Counted from the stretch's first letter, positions 33,307-42,498 are shown. The stretch is DNA of 64,000 bases from Pseudonocardia benzenivorans CB1190 (GCF_000196675.2 NC_015312.1:6216501-6280500), one strand, 5' to 3'. Translations and numbers: made by a program. Notes: generated by a model from the letters alone, not told the origin.

Positions 33307-34518
33307 ATGACCACGCGGGCCGCGGCGGCGTCGGGCACGGCGACGCCGTGGCGCACGGTCGTCGCCGGCGCCTGCGCACTCGCGGCGGCGATGGGCATCG
33401 GGCGGTTCGGCTTCACCCCGATCCTGCCGATGATGCAGGCCCAGGCCGGGCTCGGCGCGCAGGCCGCCGCCACGGTCGCGACCGCGAACTACGTCGGGTA
33501 CCTCGTCGGCGCGGTGCTCGGGACGGTCGTGCCCCGGACGGTGCGGTCCCGCGGCATCTACCGGATCTCGCTCGTGCTGCTGGTCGTGTCCGTGGCGCTC
33601 ATGGCCGCGACGCGGAACGCCGTGGTGTGGGAGCTGCTGCGGGGTGTCGCGGGGGCGGCCAGCGCGATCGTCTTCGTCGCGATGTTCACGACGGTCGTCG
33701 CCGACCTGCGCGGCCGACCCGACCATCTCGTCGGCTGGACGATGGGCGGCGTCGGCGGCGGCATCGCGCTGACCGGGCTCCTCGTGGCGGTGCTGCGTCC
33801 GATCGCGGACTGGACCGTCGCGTGGTGGGCGTCGGCGGCGCTGGCGGCCGTGCTCTCCGCGGTCGCGTGGGTGCTGCCCGTCGGCCGGGGCCCCACACCG
33901 CCCGCGGCACCCGAGCGTGGCGGGCGCGTCCGGGCCCGGCCGTGGTTCGTGGCGCTGTCCGTCGCCTACACGCTGGAGGGCGTCGGCTACATCATCGCGG
34001 GCACGTTCCTCGTCGCCGCGGTGCAGCAGAACGGCTCCCCCGCGATCGGGGCGTCGGCGTGGATCGTCGTGGGGCTCGCGGCCCTCCCCTCGTGCGCGCT
34101 GTGGTCGATGCTGCTCCGCCGATGGTCGCGACCGACGTTGCTGATCGTGGCGCTCGCCGTGCAGGCCGTCGGGATCGCGCTGCCCGCGCTGTTCGACGGG
34201 GCGGTCGCCGCGCTCGTCTCGGCAGTGCTCTTCGGGGCGACCTTCCTCGCCGTCGTCACCGTCGCCCTGCCCATCGGGACACACCTCGGCGTCCCACGGG
34301 CGGTCGCGGGGCTGACGGTCGGCTACAGCGCCGGGCAGATCGCCGGCCCGCTCGTCGCCGCCCCGCTGCTGCACGGGGGCTACCGGCCGGCGCTGCTGCT
34401 GGGCGCGATCGTCGTCGGGGTCGCGGCGCTGGCCGCGGCGGCCCTGCGCATCCGCTACCCGCACCCGTGCGCGACCGCGTCCGGCCGGCTCTCCCCCCGG
34501 GACCTGAAGACTGACTGA
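33307..34518 (+). CDS. MFS transporter, YbfB/YjiJ-like family
   Basis: 403 aa, 12 hydrophobic segments, start ATG 33307 after ACAGGAGA. The opening ACALAAAMGIGRFGFTPILPMMQAQAGLG and TANYVGYLVGAVLGTVVPRTVRSR are the marks of the YbfB/YjiJ MFS subfamily, whose substrates are mostly unknown. It diverges from the Rieske pair and is followed 23 nt later by tetR; the tetR palindrome overlaps the end of this gene, so its own control may lie upstream instead. Possibly exports or imports the Rieske substrate. Confidence 0.86.
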   Translation: MTTRAAAASGTATPWRTVVAGACALAAAMGIGRFGFTPILPMMQAQAGLGAQAAATVATANYVGYLVGAVLGTVVPRTVRSRGIYRISLVLLVVSVALMAATRNAVVWELLRGVAGAASAIVFVAMFTTVVADLRGRPDHLVGWTMGGVGGGIALTGLLVAVLRPIADWTVAWWASAALAAVLSAVAWVLPVGRGPTPPAAPERGGRVRARPWFVALSVAYTLEGVGYIIAGTFLVAAVQQNGSPAIGASAWIVVGLAALPSCALWSMLLRRWSRPTLLIVALAVQAVGIALPALFDGAVAALVSAVLFGATFLAVVTVALPIGTHLGVPRAVAGLTVGYSAGQIAGPLVAAPLLHGGYRPALLLGAIVVGVAALAAAALRIRYPHPCATASGRLSPRDLKTD

Positions 34519-34528
34519 CTCAGTCAGT
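34510..34528. promoter_or_regulatory. 19-bp perfect palindrome before tetR
   Basis: ACTGACTGA-C-TCAGTCAGT; 9-nt exact arms, overlapping the MFS stop codon and lying 7-13 nt before the tetR start. TTAATC at 34528-34533 could be its -10. Classic TetR-type autoregulatory operator. Confidence 0.7.
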
Positions 34529-34541
34529 TAATCTCGTGGGC

Positions 34542-35243
34542 ATGCGTGGGCGGGTGGCGCCGCGGCCGCTGGACGAGGTGGCGGACGCGGCAGGACGGGT
34601 GTTCGTGGAGAAGGGCTACCGGGGCGCGGGAATCTCCGACGTCGCCGGCCGGCTCGGGCTGAGCCACGGCGCGCTCTACACCTACGTGCGCAGCAAGGAG
34701 GCGCTGCTGCACCTGGTGCTGCTGAGGGCCGTCGAGCCCGGTTCGCTCGACGAGCTCCCGCTCCCCGTCGCGGGCGCGGATCCCGAACGGATCGTCGCGC
34801 TCGCCCGGACCTGGGCCGACACGCACGCGACGCTGCCGGTCCTCGCCGCCGCCTGTCGCCGCCGCACGATGCCGGTGGCCGACGAGCTCGTCGCCGTCGT
34901 CGACGAGTTGTACGGCTTCGTCGAACGCAATCGCCTGCTGCTCGCCCTCGTCGAACGCTGCGCCGCCGACCTGCCGGAGCTCGCCACCCTGCACTTCGTC
35001 GAGCGGCGGCGCGAGCTCGTCGGCCGGCTGGCGACGTACCTGCGGCGGCGGATCCGTTCCGGGCACCTGCGCCCTGTTCCGGACGTCGACGCGGCCGCGC
35101 GCTTCGTCGTCGAGACGGTGGCGTGGTTCGCCTGGCACCGCCGCGAAGACCCGGACTCCGCGATGCTGGGCGACGACGCGGCCCGCACCACCGTGCACGA
35201 CCTCGTGCCGGCGGCGTTCCTGCTCCCCGGCGGCGCGGCGTGA
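34542..35243 (+). CDS. TetR family regulator
   Basis: 233 aa from ATG 34542 (GTG 34536 adds two residues). TetR HTH: DEVADAAGRVFVEKGYRGAGISDVAGRLGLSHGALYTYVRSKEALLHLVLL. The C-terminal half is helical and rich in Ala, Glu and Arg with the ligand-domain layout. The palindrome immediately upstream implies autorepression. The stop codon overlaps the glycosyltransferase start as GTGA, so that gene is also under this regulator. No ribosome site precedes the start; perhaps leaderless. Confidence 0.9.
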   Translation: MRGRVAPRPLDEVADAAGRVFVEKGYRGAGISDVAGRLGLSHGALYTYVRSKEALLHLVLLRAVEPGSLDELPLPVAGADPERIVALARTWADTHATLPVLAAACRRRTMPVADELVAVVDELYGFVERNRLLLALVERCAADLPELATLHFVERRRELVGRLATYLRRRIRSGHLRPVPDVDAAARFVVETVAWFAWHRREDPDSAMLGDDAARTTVHDLVPAAFLLPGGAA

Positions 35244-36724
35244 GCACGGACGCGGCCGTTCGTACCGGACCGGCGCGCGTGGCCTGGCGGCCGGTGCTGC
35301 TCGTCGCCACGGTCGCGGCCGCCGTGCACCTGGCCGTCGCGACCCGCTACGGCTGGCACCGGGACGAGTTCTACTACGTCGTCGCGGGCCGCCATCCCGA
35401 CTGGGGCTACGTCGACCAGCCGCCGCTGACACCGCTGGTCGCCCGGCTCGCCGCCGATCTCCCCGACCAGCTGCTCGCGCTGCGCGTGCTCGCGATCGGC
35501 TGCCAGGTCGGGTGCGTCGCGCTGACGGCGGTGCTGACCGCGCAGCTGGGCGGGCGGGCCCGGGCGCAGGCCCTCGCCGCCGCGGCGGTCGCCGCGTGTC
35601 CCCTGTTCGTCGGTTCCGCGCTGCTGTTCGGCACGACCGTCGTCGACCAGGTCGTGTGGTGCGCGACGTTCGTGCTGGTCGTCCGGGCGGTCCGGCGGAC
35701 GACGGTCGGCGCGTGGCTCGCCGCGGGGCTCGTCGCCGGGGTCGGACTGGAGAACAAGGACACGGTCCTCGTACTGCTCGCGGGCGTCGCGGTCGGGCTC
35801 GCGGTGTTCCGGCGCGACGTGCTGCGCGGCCCCGGGCCGTGGGTGGCGGGCCTGCTCGCCGCGGCGCTCGCGGCACCGAACGTCGTCTGGAACGCGACGC
35901 ACGGCTGGCCGCAGCAGCGGATGGCGGCGCTGCTGTCGGCGCAGCAGGGCGGGACGCTCGGTGCGCTGGCGCAGCTGCCGGTCCTGCTCCTGCTGTTCGC
36001 CGGGCCGCCGCTGATCGCGCTGTGGGTCCTCGGTGTGCGCCGGCTCGCGTCGGCAGCGGCGCGGGAAGACCGCTGGCTGCTGGGCGCGGTGGTCGTCGTT
36101 GTGGTCGCGTTCGTCGCGACGGGCGGCAAGTTCTACTACGCCGGCCCGGTCCTCGCCCCGCTGTTCGCGGCGGGCGCCGTCAGTGTGGAGGCATCGGACG
36201 GGCGGCGCGGGCGAGTCGGCTGGCCGGTCGCCGTCGCCGTCTCCGGGGTGCTGGCGGTGCTCGTCTGGCTGCCGACGCTGCCCGTCACGACGGCGAACGA
36301 CCTGCGCGCCGTCAGCCCGTTCGTGCTGGAGACCTACGGCTGGCCGCAGTTCGTCGATCAGGTCCGCGACGCCGAGGCGCGCATGCCACCCGGCACGCCG
36401 ATCCTGGCGGCCAACTACGGCGAAGCCGGGGCGCTGCAGCTGCTCGGGCCGGCGTCAGGCCTGCACGCGACCGTCGTCAGCGGGCAGAACTCCTACGCCG
36501 ACTGGGCGCCGCCCACGGGCACGCCCGACGAGGTGCTCTGCGTCGGGACGTGGGCGCCCGGCGAGCTCGGCGCCTACTGGGCCGACGTCCGCGAGATCGC
36601 GCCGATCACCTACTCCCGCCACGTCGACGGGGAGGAGACCGACCTGCACGCCGCGATCTACGACTGCCGGGCACCGCGCGGGACGTGGGCGCAGCTGTGG
36701 CCGCGGCTGAGCCACCTCGGCTGA
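35240..36724 (+). CDS. GT39/ArnT-like membrane glycosyltransferase
   Basis: 494 aa with 10-12 membrane helices. After TM1 the first external loop carries RYGWHRDEFYYVVAGRHPDWGYVDQPPLTPLVARL, the GT-C motif of GT39/GT83 polyprenyl-phosphate-sugar transferases (catalytic-type Asp-Glu, then DQPPL). The C-terminal part is an external domain of about 110 residues. Such proteins move a sugar from a lipid carrier to protein or lipid outside the membrane. GTG start overlapping the tetR stop; operon partner of that regulator. Acceptor unknown. Confidence 0.85.
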   Translation: MSTDAAVRTGPARVAWRPVLLVATVAAAVHLAVATRYGWHRDEFYYVVAGRHPDWGYVDQPPLTPLVARLAADLPDQLLALRVLAIGCQVGCVALTAVLTAQLGGRARAQALAAAAVAACPLFVGSALLFGTTVVDQVVWCATFVLVVRAVRRTTVGAWLAAGLVAGVGLENKDTVLVLLAGVAVGLAVFRRDVLRGPGPWVAGLLAAALAAPNVVWNATHGWPQQRMAALLSAQQGGTLGALAQLPVLLLLFAGPPLIALWVLGVRRLASAAAREDRWLLGAVVVVVVAFVATGGKFYYAGPVLAPLFAAGAVSVEASDGRRGRVGWPVAVAVSGVLAVLVWLPTLPVTTANDLRAVSPFVLETYGWPQFVDQVRDAEARMPPGTPILAANYGEAGALQLLGPASGLHATVVSGQNSYADWAPPTGTPDEVLCVGTWAPGELGAYWADVREIAPITYSRHVDGEETDLHAAIYDCRAPRGTWAQLWPRLSHLG

Positions 36725-36741
36725 GCGGCCGTGCCGCGGGC

Positions 36742-37635
36742 TCAGACCAGCTGCGGGACGATCTCGCCCATGATCCGGTCGAACAGGCGCCTCGCCTGGT
36801 CGGCGGTGCCGCGGATGCCCGGGACGATCAGCTCGTCGAGCCCGGCCTCCCGCCAGCGACCGATCACGTCGACGATCTCGGCCACCGAGCCGGACACCAC
36901 GGCGCTGCCCGGGCCGAGGCCCTCACCGTCGATGTCGATGATCGCCTGGGTGCTGCGGCGGATCGTCCGGGGGTCGCGACCGACGCGCGCGCAGTGCTCG
37001 TCGAGCACGGCCGACTTGTGCGCGAACAGCTCCGGGGTCGACCAGCAGTTCCACTCGTCGGCGTAGCGGGCGACGACGCCGAGCATGCGCCGCTCGCCGC
37101 TCGCCCCGATGAGCAGCGGGGTCCGGGGCGCGTCGGCGGCGACGACGCGCGGCGCGTCGGACACCGTGTAGTACTCGCCGTCGACGGTCGTGCTGTCGTC
37201 GCGCAGCAGGCCGGTGAGCACGTCGAGCCCCTCGACGAAGCGGTCGATCCGCTCCCTGGGCGGGCCGAGCGGCAGGCCGTAGGCGGCGTGCTCGTTGAGC
37301 TGCCAGCCCGTGCCGACGCCCAGCACCAGGCGACCGCCGCTCAGCCCGTCGACGGTCGCGGCGATGTTGGCGAGCACGGCGGGATGGCGGTAGGTCATCG
37401 ACGCGACGAGGCTGCCCAGCCGGACCCGCGGCACGGTCGTGGCGAGGCCCGCGAGCAGGCCGAAGACCTCGAGGTTCCGGCTCCCGGAGCGTTCCTCGGT
37501 GCCGGTGTTGTTCATGAAGTGGTCGGCGAGCCAGATGCCGTCGTAGCCGGCCGCCTCCACCTCACGTCCGACGGTGACCACCTCGTCGGGCGACCACGAC
37601 GTACCCAGCCACGCACCGATCGCCAGCGTCGACAC
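36742..37635 (-). CDS. LLM-class flavin-dependent oxidoreductase (probable F420-dependent)
   Basis: 297-aa TIM barrel of the luciferase-like family: AAGYDGIWLADHFMNN, VRLGSLVASMTYRHPAVLANIAATVDGLSGGRLVLGVGTGWQLNEHAAYGLPLGPPRERIDRFVEGLDVLTGLL, then GASGERRMLGVVARYADEWN and the C-terminal GTADQARRLFDRIMGEIVPQL. The pattern is that of the F420-binding LLM subgroup frequent in actinobacteria, although FMN cannot be excluded from sequence alone. GTG start at 37635 after GAGGAGA. Monocistronic, 17 nt from the convergent glycosyltransferase. Confidence 0.87.
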   Translation of the reverse strand: MSTLAIGAWLGTSWSPDEVVTVGREVEAAGYDGIWLADHFMNNTGTEERSGSRNLEVFGLLAGLATTVPRVRLGSLVASMTYRHPAVLANIAATVDGLSGGRLVLGVGTGWQLNEHAAYGLPLGPPRERIDRFVEGLDVLTGLLRDDSTTVDGEYYTVSDAPRVVAADAPRTPLLIGASGERRMLGVVARYADEWNCWSTPELFAHKSAVLDEHCARVGRDPRTIRRSTQAIIDIDGEGLGPGSAVVSGSVAEIVDVIGRWREAGLDELIVPGIRGTADQARRLFDRIMGEIVPQLV

Positions 37636-37718
37636 TCGATCTCCTCGTTCGGTCGGGAGCTACGACCGCCATCCTGGGTCGGACGTCGCCGATGCCGCAG
37701 GGCGATGTGTCGCGGGCC

Positions 37719-39119
37719 TCAGCCCGCAGGCGCCTGGTAGGCGCCGATGTCCGGTTTGTCGCCCTGTCGCGCGACGCCGTTGATGTCCGCGGGGGGTGCC
37801 CCCTCCGGCGAGCCCGCGCCGATGCCGGGCGAGTCGGGCGCCAGCGCGAGGTTGCCGCCCGCCTCGTCGACGAACACCGGTGCGCCGACGACGTTGTCGC
37901 TGCCGGGACCCGGCGCGGAGAACAGGTTGTGGTCGACCGTGAAGTCGTCGGTGGAGCCCTTGATGTCGCGGCCGGCGTTGTCGCCGAAGACGTTGTTGCG
38001 CAGCACGTTCGTGCCCGACAGCTGAGTGTCGCCGACGACCAGGCCCGCCGTCTGGTTGCCCGCCAGCGTGTTGTTGATGATCGAGATGTTCTGGAACGTC
38101 CCGTTCGACTCGGTGAAGAAGGCGATGCCGCCCCCGGTGTTGCCGGTCGCGACGTTGTTCTCGACGGTGATGTTCGCGATGCGCCGGCTGTCGGAGTAGT
38201 CCTCGACACCGAGCATGATCCCGCTCTTGCCGGGGCCGGTGGCACCGGAGACCTTGTTGTCGGACACCACGATGTCGTGCGCGGAGTCGATGTAGATGTT
38301 CGGCCCGCGGTTGCCGGTGGCCGTGTTGCCGTGGATGCGGCCGTTGCTCGACTCGTACTTCGCGTCGATGCCCTCTTCGCCGTTCCCGGTGACCGTGCAG
38401 CCGACGATCTCGAAGCCCTGCACGTTGTCCATGCTGATGGCCTCCATCTCGGCGTCGGTGCCGATGGAGTTGTTGCCGTGGACGTTGCTGTACTGGACGG
38501 TGATGTTCGTGCCCGTCAGGAACACGACGCCGCCATGCCGGGAGTCGGCCACCTCGACGTGGTCGAGCACGATGTTCGAGGTCTTCTCGGCGTAGATGCC
38601 GAAGTGGTTCGCGTCCTGCACGACGATGCCGGCCAGCTTGATGAACGAGCGGCCCGAGAGGTCGACGCGGCCCTTGTCCGACGCGTCGTCGCTGTCGATC
38701 AGGACCTGCCCGCCGGGCGCGGCCTGGTAGGTGATCCACTCGCCGTCGGTGCCGCTCCTCGGGACGGTGAAGCCGGCGTAGGAGCCCGGCTGGATGAGGA
38801 TCGTGTCGCCGGGCTGGGCCTGGGCGGCCGCGTCGGCGATGGTGCGGTACTGCTTCGAACCGTCGGCGGCGACGTCGAGGGTCTTCCCGGTGCCCGCCGG
38901 GGCCGGCCCGACGCCGGAGGGGATCGCGACAGGCGCCTGCGACGAGGACGGCGCGCCCTTCGGCGACAGGGCCCACCACAGTCCGACGGCGACGAGCACG
39001 ACGACGACACCCACCGCCGCGAACAACCGCCACCGCGGCCGGGGCGCCTTGGGCGGCGAGGGCGGGATGGGCTGGGTGTCCTCGACGCGCGGCGGGGTCG
39101 GCGGCGGGGAGGAGGTCAT
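37719..39119 (-). CDS. Membrane-anchored right-handed parallel beta-helix protein
   Basis: 466 aa from ATG 39119. A Pro-rich cytosolic stretch of about 30 residues, one transmembrane helix (WRLFAAVGVVVVLVAVGLWWAL), then an external pectin-lyase-like beta-helix with many Asn-rich turns (SIINNTLAGNQTAGLVVG, NITVQYSNVHGNNS, RIHGNTATGNRGPNIYI). It resembles right-handed beta-helix surface proteins and polysaccharide lyases or carbohydrate-binding proteins, but no catalytic cluster is recognisable. Divergent from a small secreted protein. Monocistronic. Confidence 0.86.
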   Translation of the reverse strand: MTSSPPPTPPRVEDTQPIPPSPPKAPRPRWRLFAAVGVVVVLVAVGLWWALSPKGAPSSSQAPVAIPSGVGPAPAGTGKTLDVAADGSKQYRTIADAAAQAQPGDTILIQPGSYAGFTVPRSGTDGEWITYQAAPGGQVLIDSDDASDKGRVDLSGRSFIKLAGIVVQDANHFGIYAEKTSNIVLDHVEVADSRHGGVVFLTGTNITVQYSNVHGNNSIGTDAEMEAISMDNVQGFEIVGCTVTGNGEEGIDAKYESSNGRIHGNTATGNRGPNIYIDSAHDIVVSDNKVSGATGPGKSGIMLGVEDYSDSRRIANITVENNVATGNTGGGIAFFTESNGTFQNISIINNTLAGNQTAGLVVGDTQLSGTNVLRNNVFGDNAGRDIKGSTDDFTVDHNLFSAPGPGSDNVVGAPVFVDEAGGNLALAPDSPGIGAGSPEGAPPADINGVARQGDKPDIGAYQAPAG

Positions 39120-39308
39120 TCTCGGGCCCTCGTCGTCATACCTCCATCTTGCGTCCCGCGGGTTAGCGGACGGCAAAAAGGTGCACGACGTGCGGCCGAA
39201 CGGCCCGCAACAGCGCTCAGCGCGCACCGTCGCGACAGCGCATCCCCCACCCGAGTGGCTCCGAACCGTCCACCCCCGCGCCTGGCGCCACTCGTCCGGA
39301 GACCACTG

Positions 39309-39833
39309 GTGACGTCCGTGCTGCGCCGCACGTCGTCGCGGCTGCTGGCGGGCGGGCTCGCGGCGGCGCTGGTCGCCGGGCCGGCCGCGCCTGCCGTCGC
39401 GTCGGTGGTCCTCGTCGTGCGCGGTCAGGGCGCCTTCGACACCCCGTTCGAGTCGACGCGCACCGCGACCGGCGTCGACGGGCTGTTCGTCACCGTCTCG
39501 GCCGAGATCGCCCGCACGCTCCCGACGCTCGAACGGGGCCGGGAGGGTGCGCCGGACCTGCTGGCCGTCCAGTCGTCGGCGGTCGCGTCCGTGTTCGCCC
39601 ACCCGACCGGCGACGAGGTGCTGCCGATCGGCGGCTCCACCGGCACCGGCCCGTCGCCGACGCTGCAGCAGCTGCGCGCCGACGTCGCGGCGGGCGAGTT
39701 CCACCTGGTGCTGGCGTTCCCGAGCGCCGACCCGCGCATCCGGTGGGTGGCCCGCAGCTGCCGCGCGCTCACCGGTGCGACGCCGCCGTTCCAGGACTTC
39801 TTCTGCGTGCCGGCCGACGCCGCGAAGCCGTGA
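39309..39833 (+). CDS. Secreted protein, 174 aa, function unknown
   Basis: Start GTG 39309 with GGAGA 6 nt upstream; the frame is open upstream but antisense to the beta-helix gene. Signal peptide TSVLRRTSSRLLAGGLAAALVAGPAAPAVAS with predicted cleavage after VAS. The mature part VVLVVRGQGAFDTPFESTRTATGVDGLFVTVSAEIARTLPT and the single pair of cysteines (SCRALTG and DFFCVPAD) suggest a small globular exported protein. I recognise no family. Divergent from the beta-helix gene, convergent with the flavodoxin-like gene. Confidence 0.75.
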   Translation: MTSVLRRTSSRLLAGGLAAALVAGPAAPAVASVVLVVRGQGAFDTPFESTRTATGVDGLFVTVSAEIARTLPTLERGREGAPDLLAVQSSAVASVFAHPTGDEVLPIGGSTGTGPSPTLQQLRADVAAGEFHLVLAFPSADPRIRWVARSCRALTGATPPFQDFFCVPADAAKP

Positions 39834-39834
39834 C

Positions 39835-40290
39835 TCAGCCGGGGGCGACCGTCGCCGCGACGGTCGCCCCGAGCTCGTAGCAGGCGTCGAGGGCGGCCCG
39901 GTCCGGAGCGCCCGTCACCTCGACCGTCGCCGCCGCCCGCGTCCAGCCCAGGCTCGTCGCGATGGTGTCGACGGCCCCGACCGCACCCTCCACGCCCAGG
40001 TTGCCGTGCACGTAGAGGCCGTAGGGCAGGCCGCGCGTGTCGTCGGCCACCACGTAGTAGACGGTGTCGAAGAAGTGCTTGAGCGCGCCGGACATGTAGC
40101 CGATGTTGGCCGGGGTGCCGAGCACGACGCCGTCGGCCGCCAGCAGGTCCGACGCGGTGGCACCCAGCGCGGCCCGCCGGACGACCTCGACACCCTCGAT
40201 CTCCGGGTCGCCCGCCCCGCGCACGACGGCGTCCAGCAGCTCGGCCGTCGCGGGCGAGGGCGTGTGATGGACGATCAGCAGCCGCGCCAT
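39835..40290 (-). CDS. Flavodoxin-like NADPH-dependent FMN protein
   Basis: 151 aa. The flavodoxin/WrbA-type fold is visible: ARLLIVHHTPSPATAELLDAVVRGA (phosphate loop), ADGVVLGTPANIGYMSGALKHFFDTVYYV (the aromatic FMN-stacking segment), then GLYVHGNLGVEGAVGAVDTIATSLGW. Such proteins reduce quinones or nitro compounds or carry electrons. Start ATG 40290, weak ribosome site. Monocistronic, divergent from the antiporter with 76 nt between starts. Confidence 0.8.
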   Translation of the reverse strand: MARLLIVHHTPSPATAELLDAVVRGAGDPEIEGVEVVRRAALGATASDLLAADGVVLGTPANIGYMSGALKHFFDTVYYVVADDTRGLPYGLYVHGNLGVEGAVGAVDTIATSLGWTRAAATVEVTGAPDRAALDACYELGATVAATVAPG

Positions 40291-40366
40291 GGCCCGGATG
40301 CTGCCAGCAGGCCCGTCACGGGTGCGAGACTCCCCGGCGGGACTGACACCGGCTGCAGGGGGACCG

Positions 40367-41632
40367 ATGCTCGCGCTCGTCGTGATCATGCTGATCCTGC
40401 TCGTGTGGGCGCTGGTCGCCGGGCGCCTCGCCCGGTTCAGCGTGACGATGCCGCTGGCCATGCTCGTCGGCGGCATCGTGCTCACCGCCGGCTCCGACCC
40501 CGTGTTCATCTTCGAAGTCGACTTCCAGCCCGCCGAGCACGTCGTCGAGGCGATCCTGGCGATCCTGCTGTTCGTCGACGCCACCGAGGTCCCCGGCGGC
40601 GTGCTCGGCCGCGAGCCCCGGCGGACGCTGCGGCTCCTGCTGATCGCGCTGCCGCTCTCGCTGCTGCTGACCTGGCTCGCGGGACTCGCGCTGTTCGGTA
40701 GCTCCGGCGGGCTGTGGCTGATCGCCGTGCTGGCGACGATCGTCACCCCCGTCGACCTCGCGCCCGCCGCGGCGTTCCTGCGCGACAAGCGGGTGCCGGA
40801 GCGGATCCGGGCGCTGATCAACGTCGAGAGCGGGCTCAACGACGGCATCGTCGCCCCGATCTTCCTGTTCACGCTGGCCGCCGCGACCGCCGCGGGCGGG
40901 GAGTCGCTCGCGGAGACGGCCGTCGAGGCCGTCCCCTCGCTCGCCATCGCGGTCGTCGCCGGCGGCGCCGTCGGCTGGGTCGCCGCGCAGCTGCTGCGCC
41001 GCGCGCTCGACGCCCGCTGGACCCAGGGATCGGCGCTGCGGATCGGGGTGCTCGCGCTGCCGCTGCTCGCCTACGGCACCGCGATGGAGTTGGGCGGCAA
41101 CGGGTTCGTCGCCGCATTCGTCGCCGGGGTGCTGTTCGAGCCCGCCGCGCGCCGGCTGCCGGCCGGCACCCTGCACCTCGTCGAGGACGTCGGCGAGCTG
41201 CTCTCCCTCGCGCTGTGGTTCATCTTCGGCGCGATCGTTAACCAGACGCTGGCCCGCGGCGCGATCACGTGGCAGGTCGTCGTCTTCGCGCTGCTCGCGC
41301 TGACGGTGCTGCGCGTCGCGCCGGTGGTGGTGTCGCTCACCGGGACGGACATCGCCCGGCGCGACCGGGTCGTGATCGGCTGGGTCGGGCCGCGCGGCGT
41401 CGCGACGCTGGTGTTCGGCATGCTCGCGTTCGTCGAGCTGCACGGTCCACAGGCCGAGCTGGTGTTGGCGGTCACCGTCGTGACGATCGTCGCGAGCGTC
41501 GCCGTGCACGGGCTGTCGACGGGCTGGGTCGCCCGCCGCTACCCGCCCGTCGCCCCCGCGGCGCCGGGCGGCCCGTCCGCCGACGCGCTGCCGACCGAGA
41601 CCTCCACCCCCGAGGACGGGACCGGCACCTGA
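40367..41632 (+). CDS. Cation:proton antiporter, CPA1-like
   Basis: 421-aa membrane protein with 12-13 hydrophobic segments. The ion-binding signature is present as VTPVDLAPAAAFLRDKRVPERIRALINVESGLNDGIVAPIFLF, the TPxD and ESxLND pair of Na+/H+ exchangers, with GPRGVATLVFGMLA late in the protein. Start ATG 40367. The C-terminal 40 residues are Pro/Thr/Ala-rich. Cation specificity cannot be judged. Divergent from the flavodoxin-like gene; no operon partner. Confidence 0.85.
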   Translation: MLALVVIMLILLVWALVAGRLARFSVTMPLAMLVGGIVLTAGSDPVFIFEVDFQPAEHVVEAILAILLFVDATEVPGGVLGREPRRTLRLLLIALPLSLLLTWLAGLALFGSSGGLWLIAVLATIVTPVDLAPAAAFLRDKRVPERIRALINVESGLNDGIVAPIFLFTLAAATAAGGESLAETAVEAVPSLAIAVVAGGAVGWVAAQLLRRALDARWTQGSALRIGVLALPLLAYGTAMELGGNGFVAAFVAGVLFEPAARRLPAGTLHLVEDVGELLSLALWFIFGAIVNQTLARGAITWQVVVFALLALTVLRVAPVVVSLTGTDIARRDRVVIGWVGPRGVATLVFGMLAFVELHGPQAELVLAVTVVTIVASVAVHGLSTGWVARRYPPVAPAAPGGPSADALPTETSTPEDGTGT

Positions 41633-41664
41633 CCGGCGCCCTCCGCCGCGCGGTCTCCACCCGC

Positions 41665-41698
41665 GGGTTGACCTCCGCGGACCCACCTCGGGGTTGAC
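41665..41698 (+). promoter_or_regulatory. Direct repeats GGGTTGAC upstream of the VC0807/P450 operon
   Basis: GGGTTGAC at 41665-41672 and 41691-41698, 26 nt apart, in the 140-nt gap before the operon. The second contains TTGACG, a usable -35, with TAGCGT 20 nt further on. Could be paired regulator half-sites. Confidence 0.35.
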
Positions 41699-41772
41699 GA
41701 CCCGGCGGGCCTGCGTGCCTAGCGTTCCGGAGGTCCGGTCGGCGCCCCGCCGACCCTGTCCCGGAGGCAACG

Positions 41773-42498
41773 ATGACCTCACCGACGTCCTCGCCCACGG
41801 CCACGACGACCCGGCACCCGGGTGGCCCCACCGAGTCCGACCGGACCGGCGCGGTCCGGCGCGCGCTCCGCTCGCCCACGATCCTGCTGGGGGTGCTCGG
41901 GCCGCTGGTCTCCTACGAGGTGCTGACGACCATGGGCGTCGCGCCGCTGCCCGCGTTGGCCTACGGCACCGCGTTCCCGTTCGCGGGCATCGTGATCGAG
42001 TTCGTCCGGCGGCGCCGCCTCGACGTGGTCAACGCCATGTCGCTCGCGGCGATCGTCGTCGGCCTCGCGGGCGGGCTGGTCTTCGACAGCGCCCGGTTCC
42101 TCCTGATCAAGGACTCGATCATCACCGCGACGGTCGGGCTGGCATTCCTCGGCTCGGTCGCGGTCGGCCGGCCGCTGCTGCTGCTCGTGACGCGACGGCT
42201 GCGCGGGCCGGCCGTCGACGCCCTGTGGGCCGCCGACCACGGCTTCCGCCGGTACCTCCGGACGCTCACCCTGGTGTGGGGCGCCGCGTGCGTCCTGGAG
42301 GCGACGCTGCGGATCGGCCTGGCGTGGGTGCTCGAACCCGGGACGCAGATGGTCGTCGGCACGGCGCTGTCGCTGGCCGTCTTCGGCGCCACCGCCGCCT
42401 GGACCCTGCGCCGCCGCACCGCCCGGCTCGGCGCCGGCCCCGCCGACCTGCCCGCCACCGTCACCACCACCGCCACCGCCACCGGAGGCACCCGATGA
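41773..42498 (+). CDS. VC0807-like small membrane protein
   Basis: 241 aa, six hydrophobic segments following a 30-residue soluble N-terminus: TILLGVLGPLVSYEVLTTMG, LPALAYGTAFPFAGIVIEF, VVNAMSLAAIVVGLAGGLVFDSARFLLIKDSIITATVGLAFLGSVAVG, and so on. The arrangement (long paired helices with FLLIKDSIITATVG) matches the VC0807 family of predicted membrane proteins with no assigned role. Start ATG 41773. Overlaps the P450 start as ATGA, so they are co-translated. Confidence 0.8.
   Translation: MTSPTSSPTATTTRHPGGPTESDRTGAVRRALRSPTILLGVLGPLVSYEVLTTMGVAPLPALAYGTAFPFAGIVIEFVRRRRLDVVNAMSLAAIVVGLAGGLVFDSARFLLIKDSIITATVGLAFLGSVAVGRPLLLLVTRRLRGPAVDALWAADHGFRRYLRTLTLVWGAACVLEATLRIGLAWVLEPGTQMVVGTALSLAVFGATAAWTLRRRTARLGAGPADLPATVTTTATATGGTR

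Noticed and set aside
31279..34518. A 1079-codon plus-strand open frame
   Set aside because: The first two-thirds is antisense to the Rieske pair; the MFS gene proper starts at ATG 33307 with its own ribosome site.
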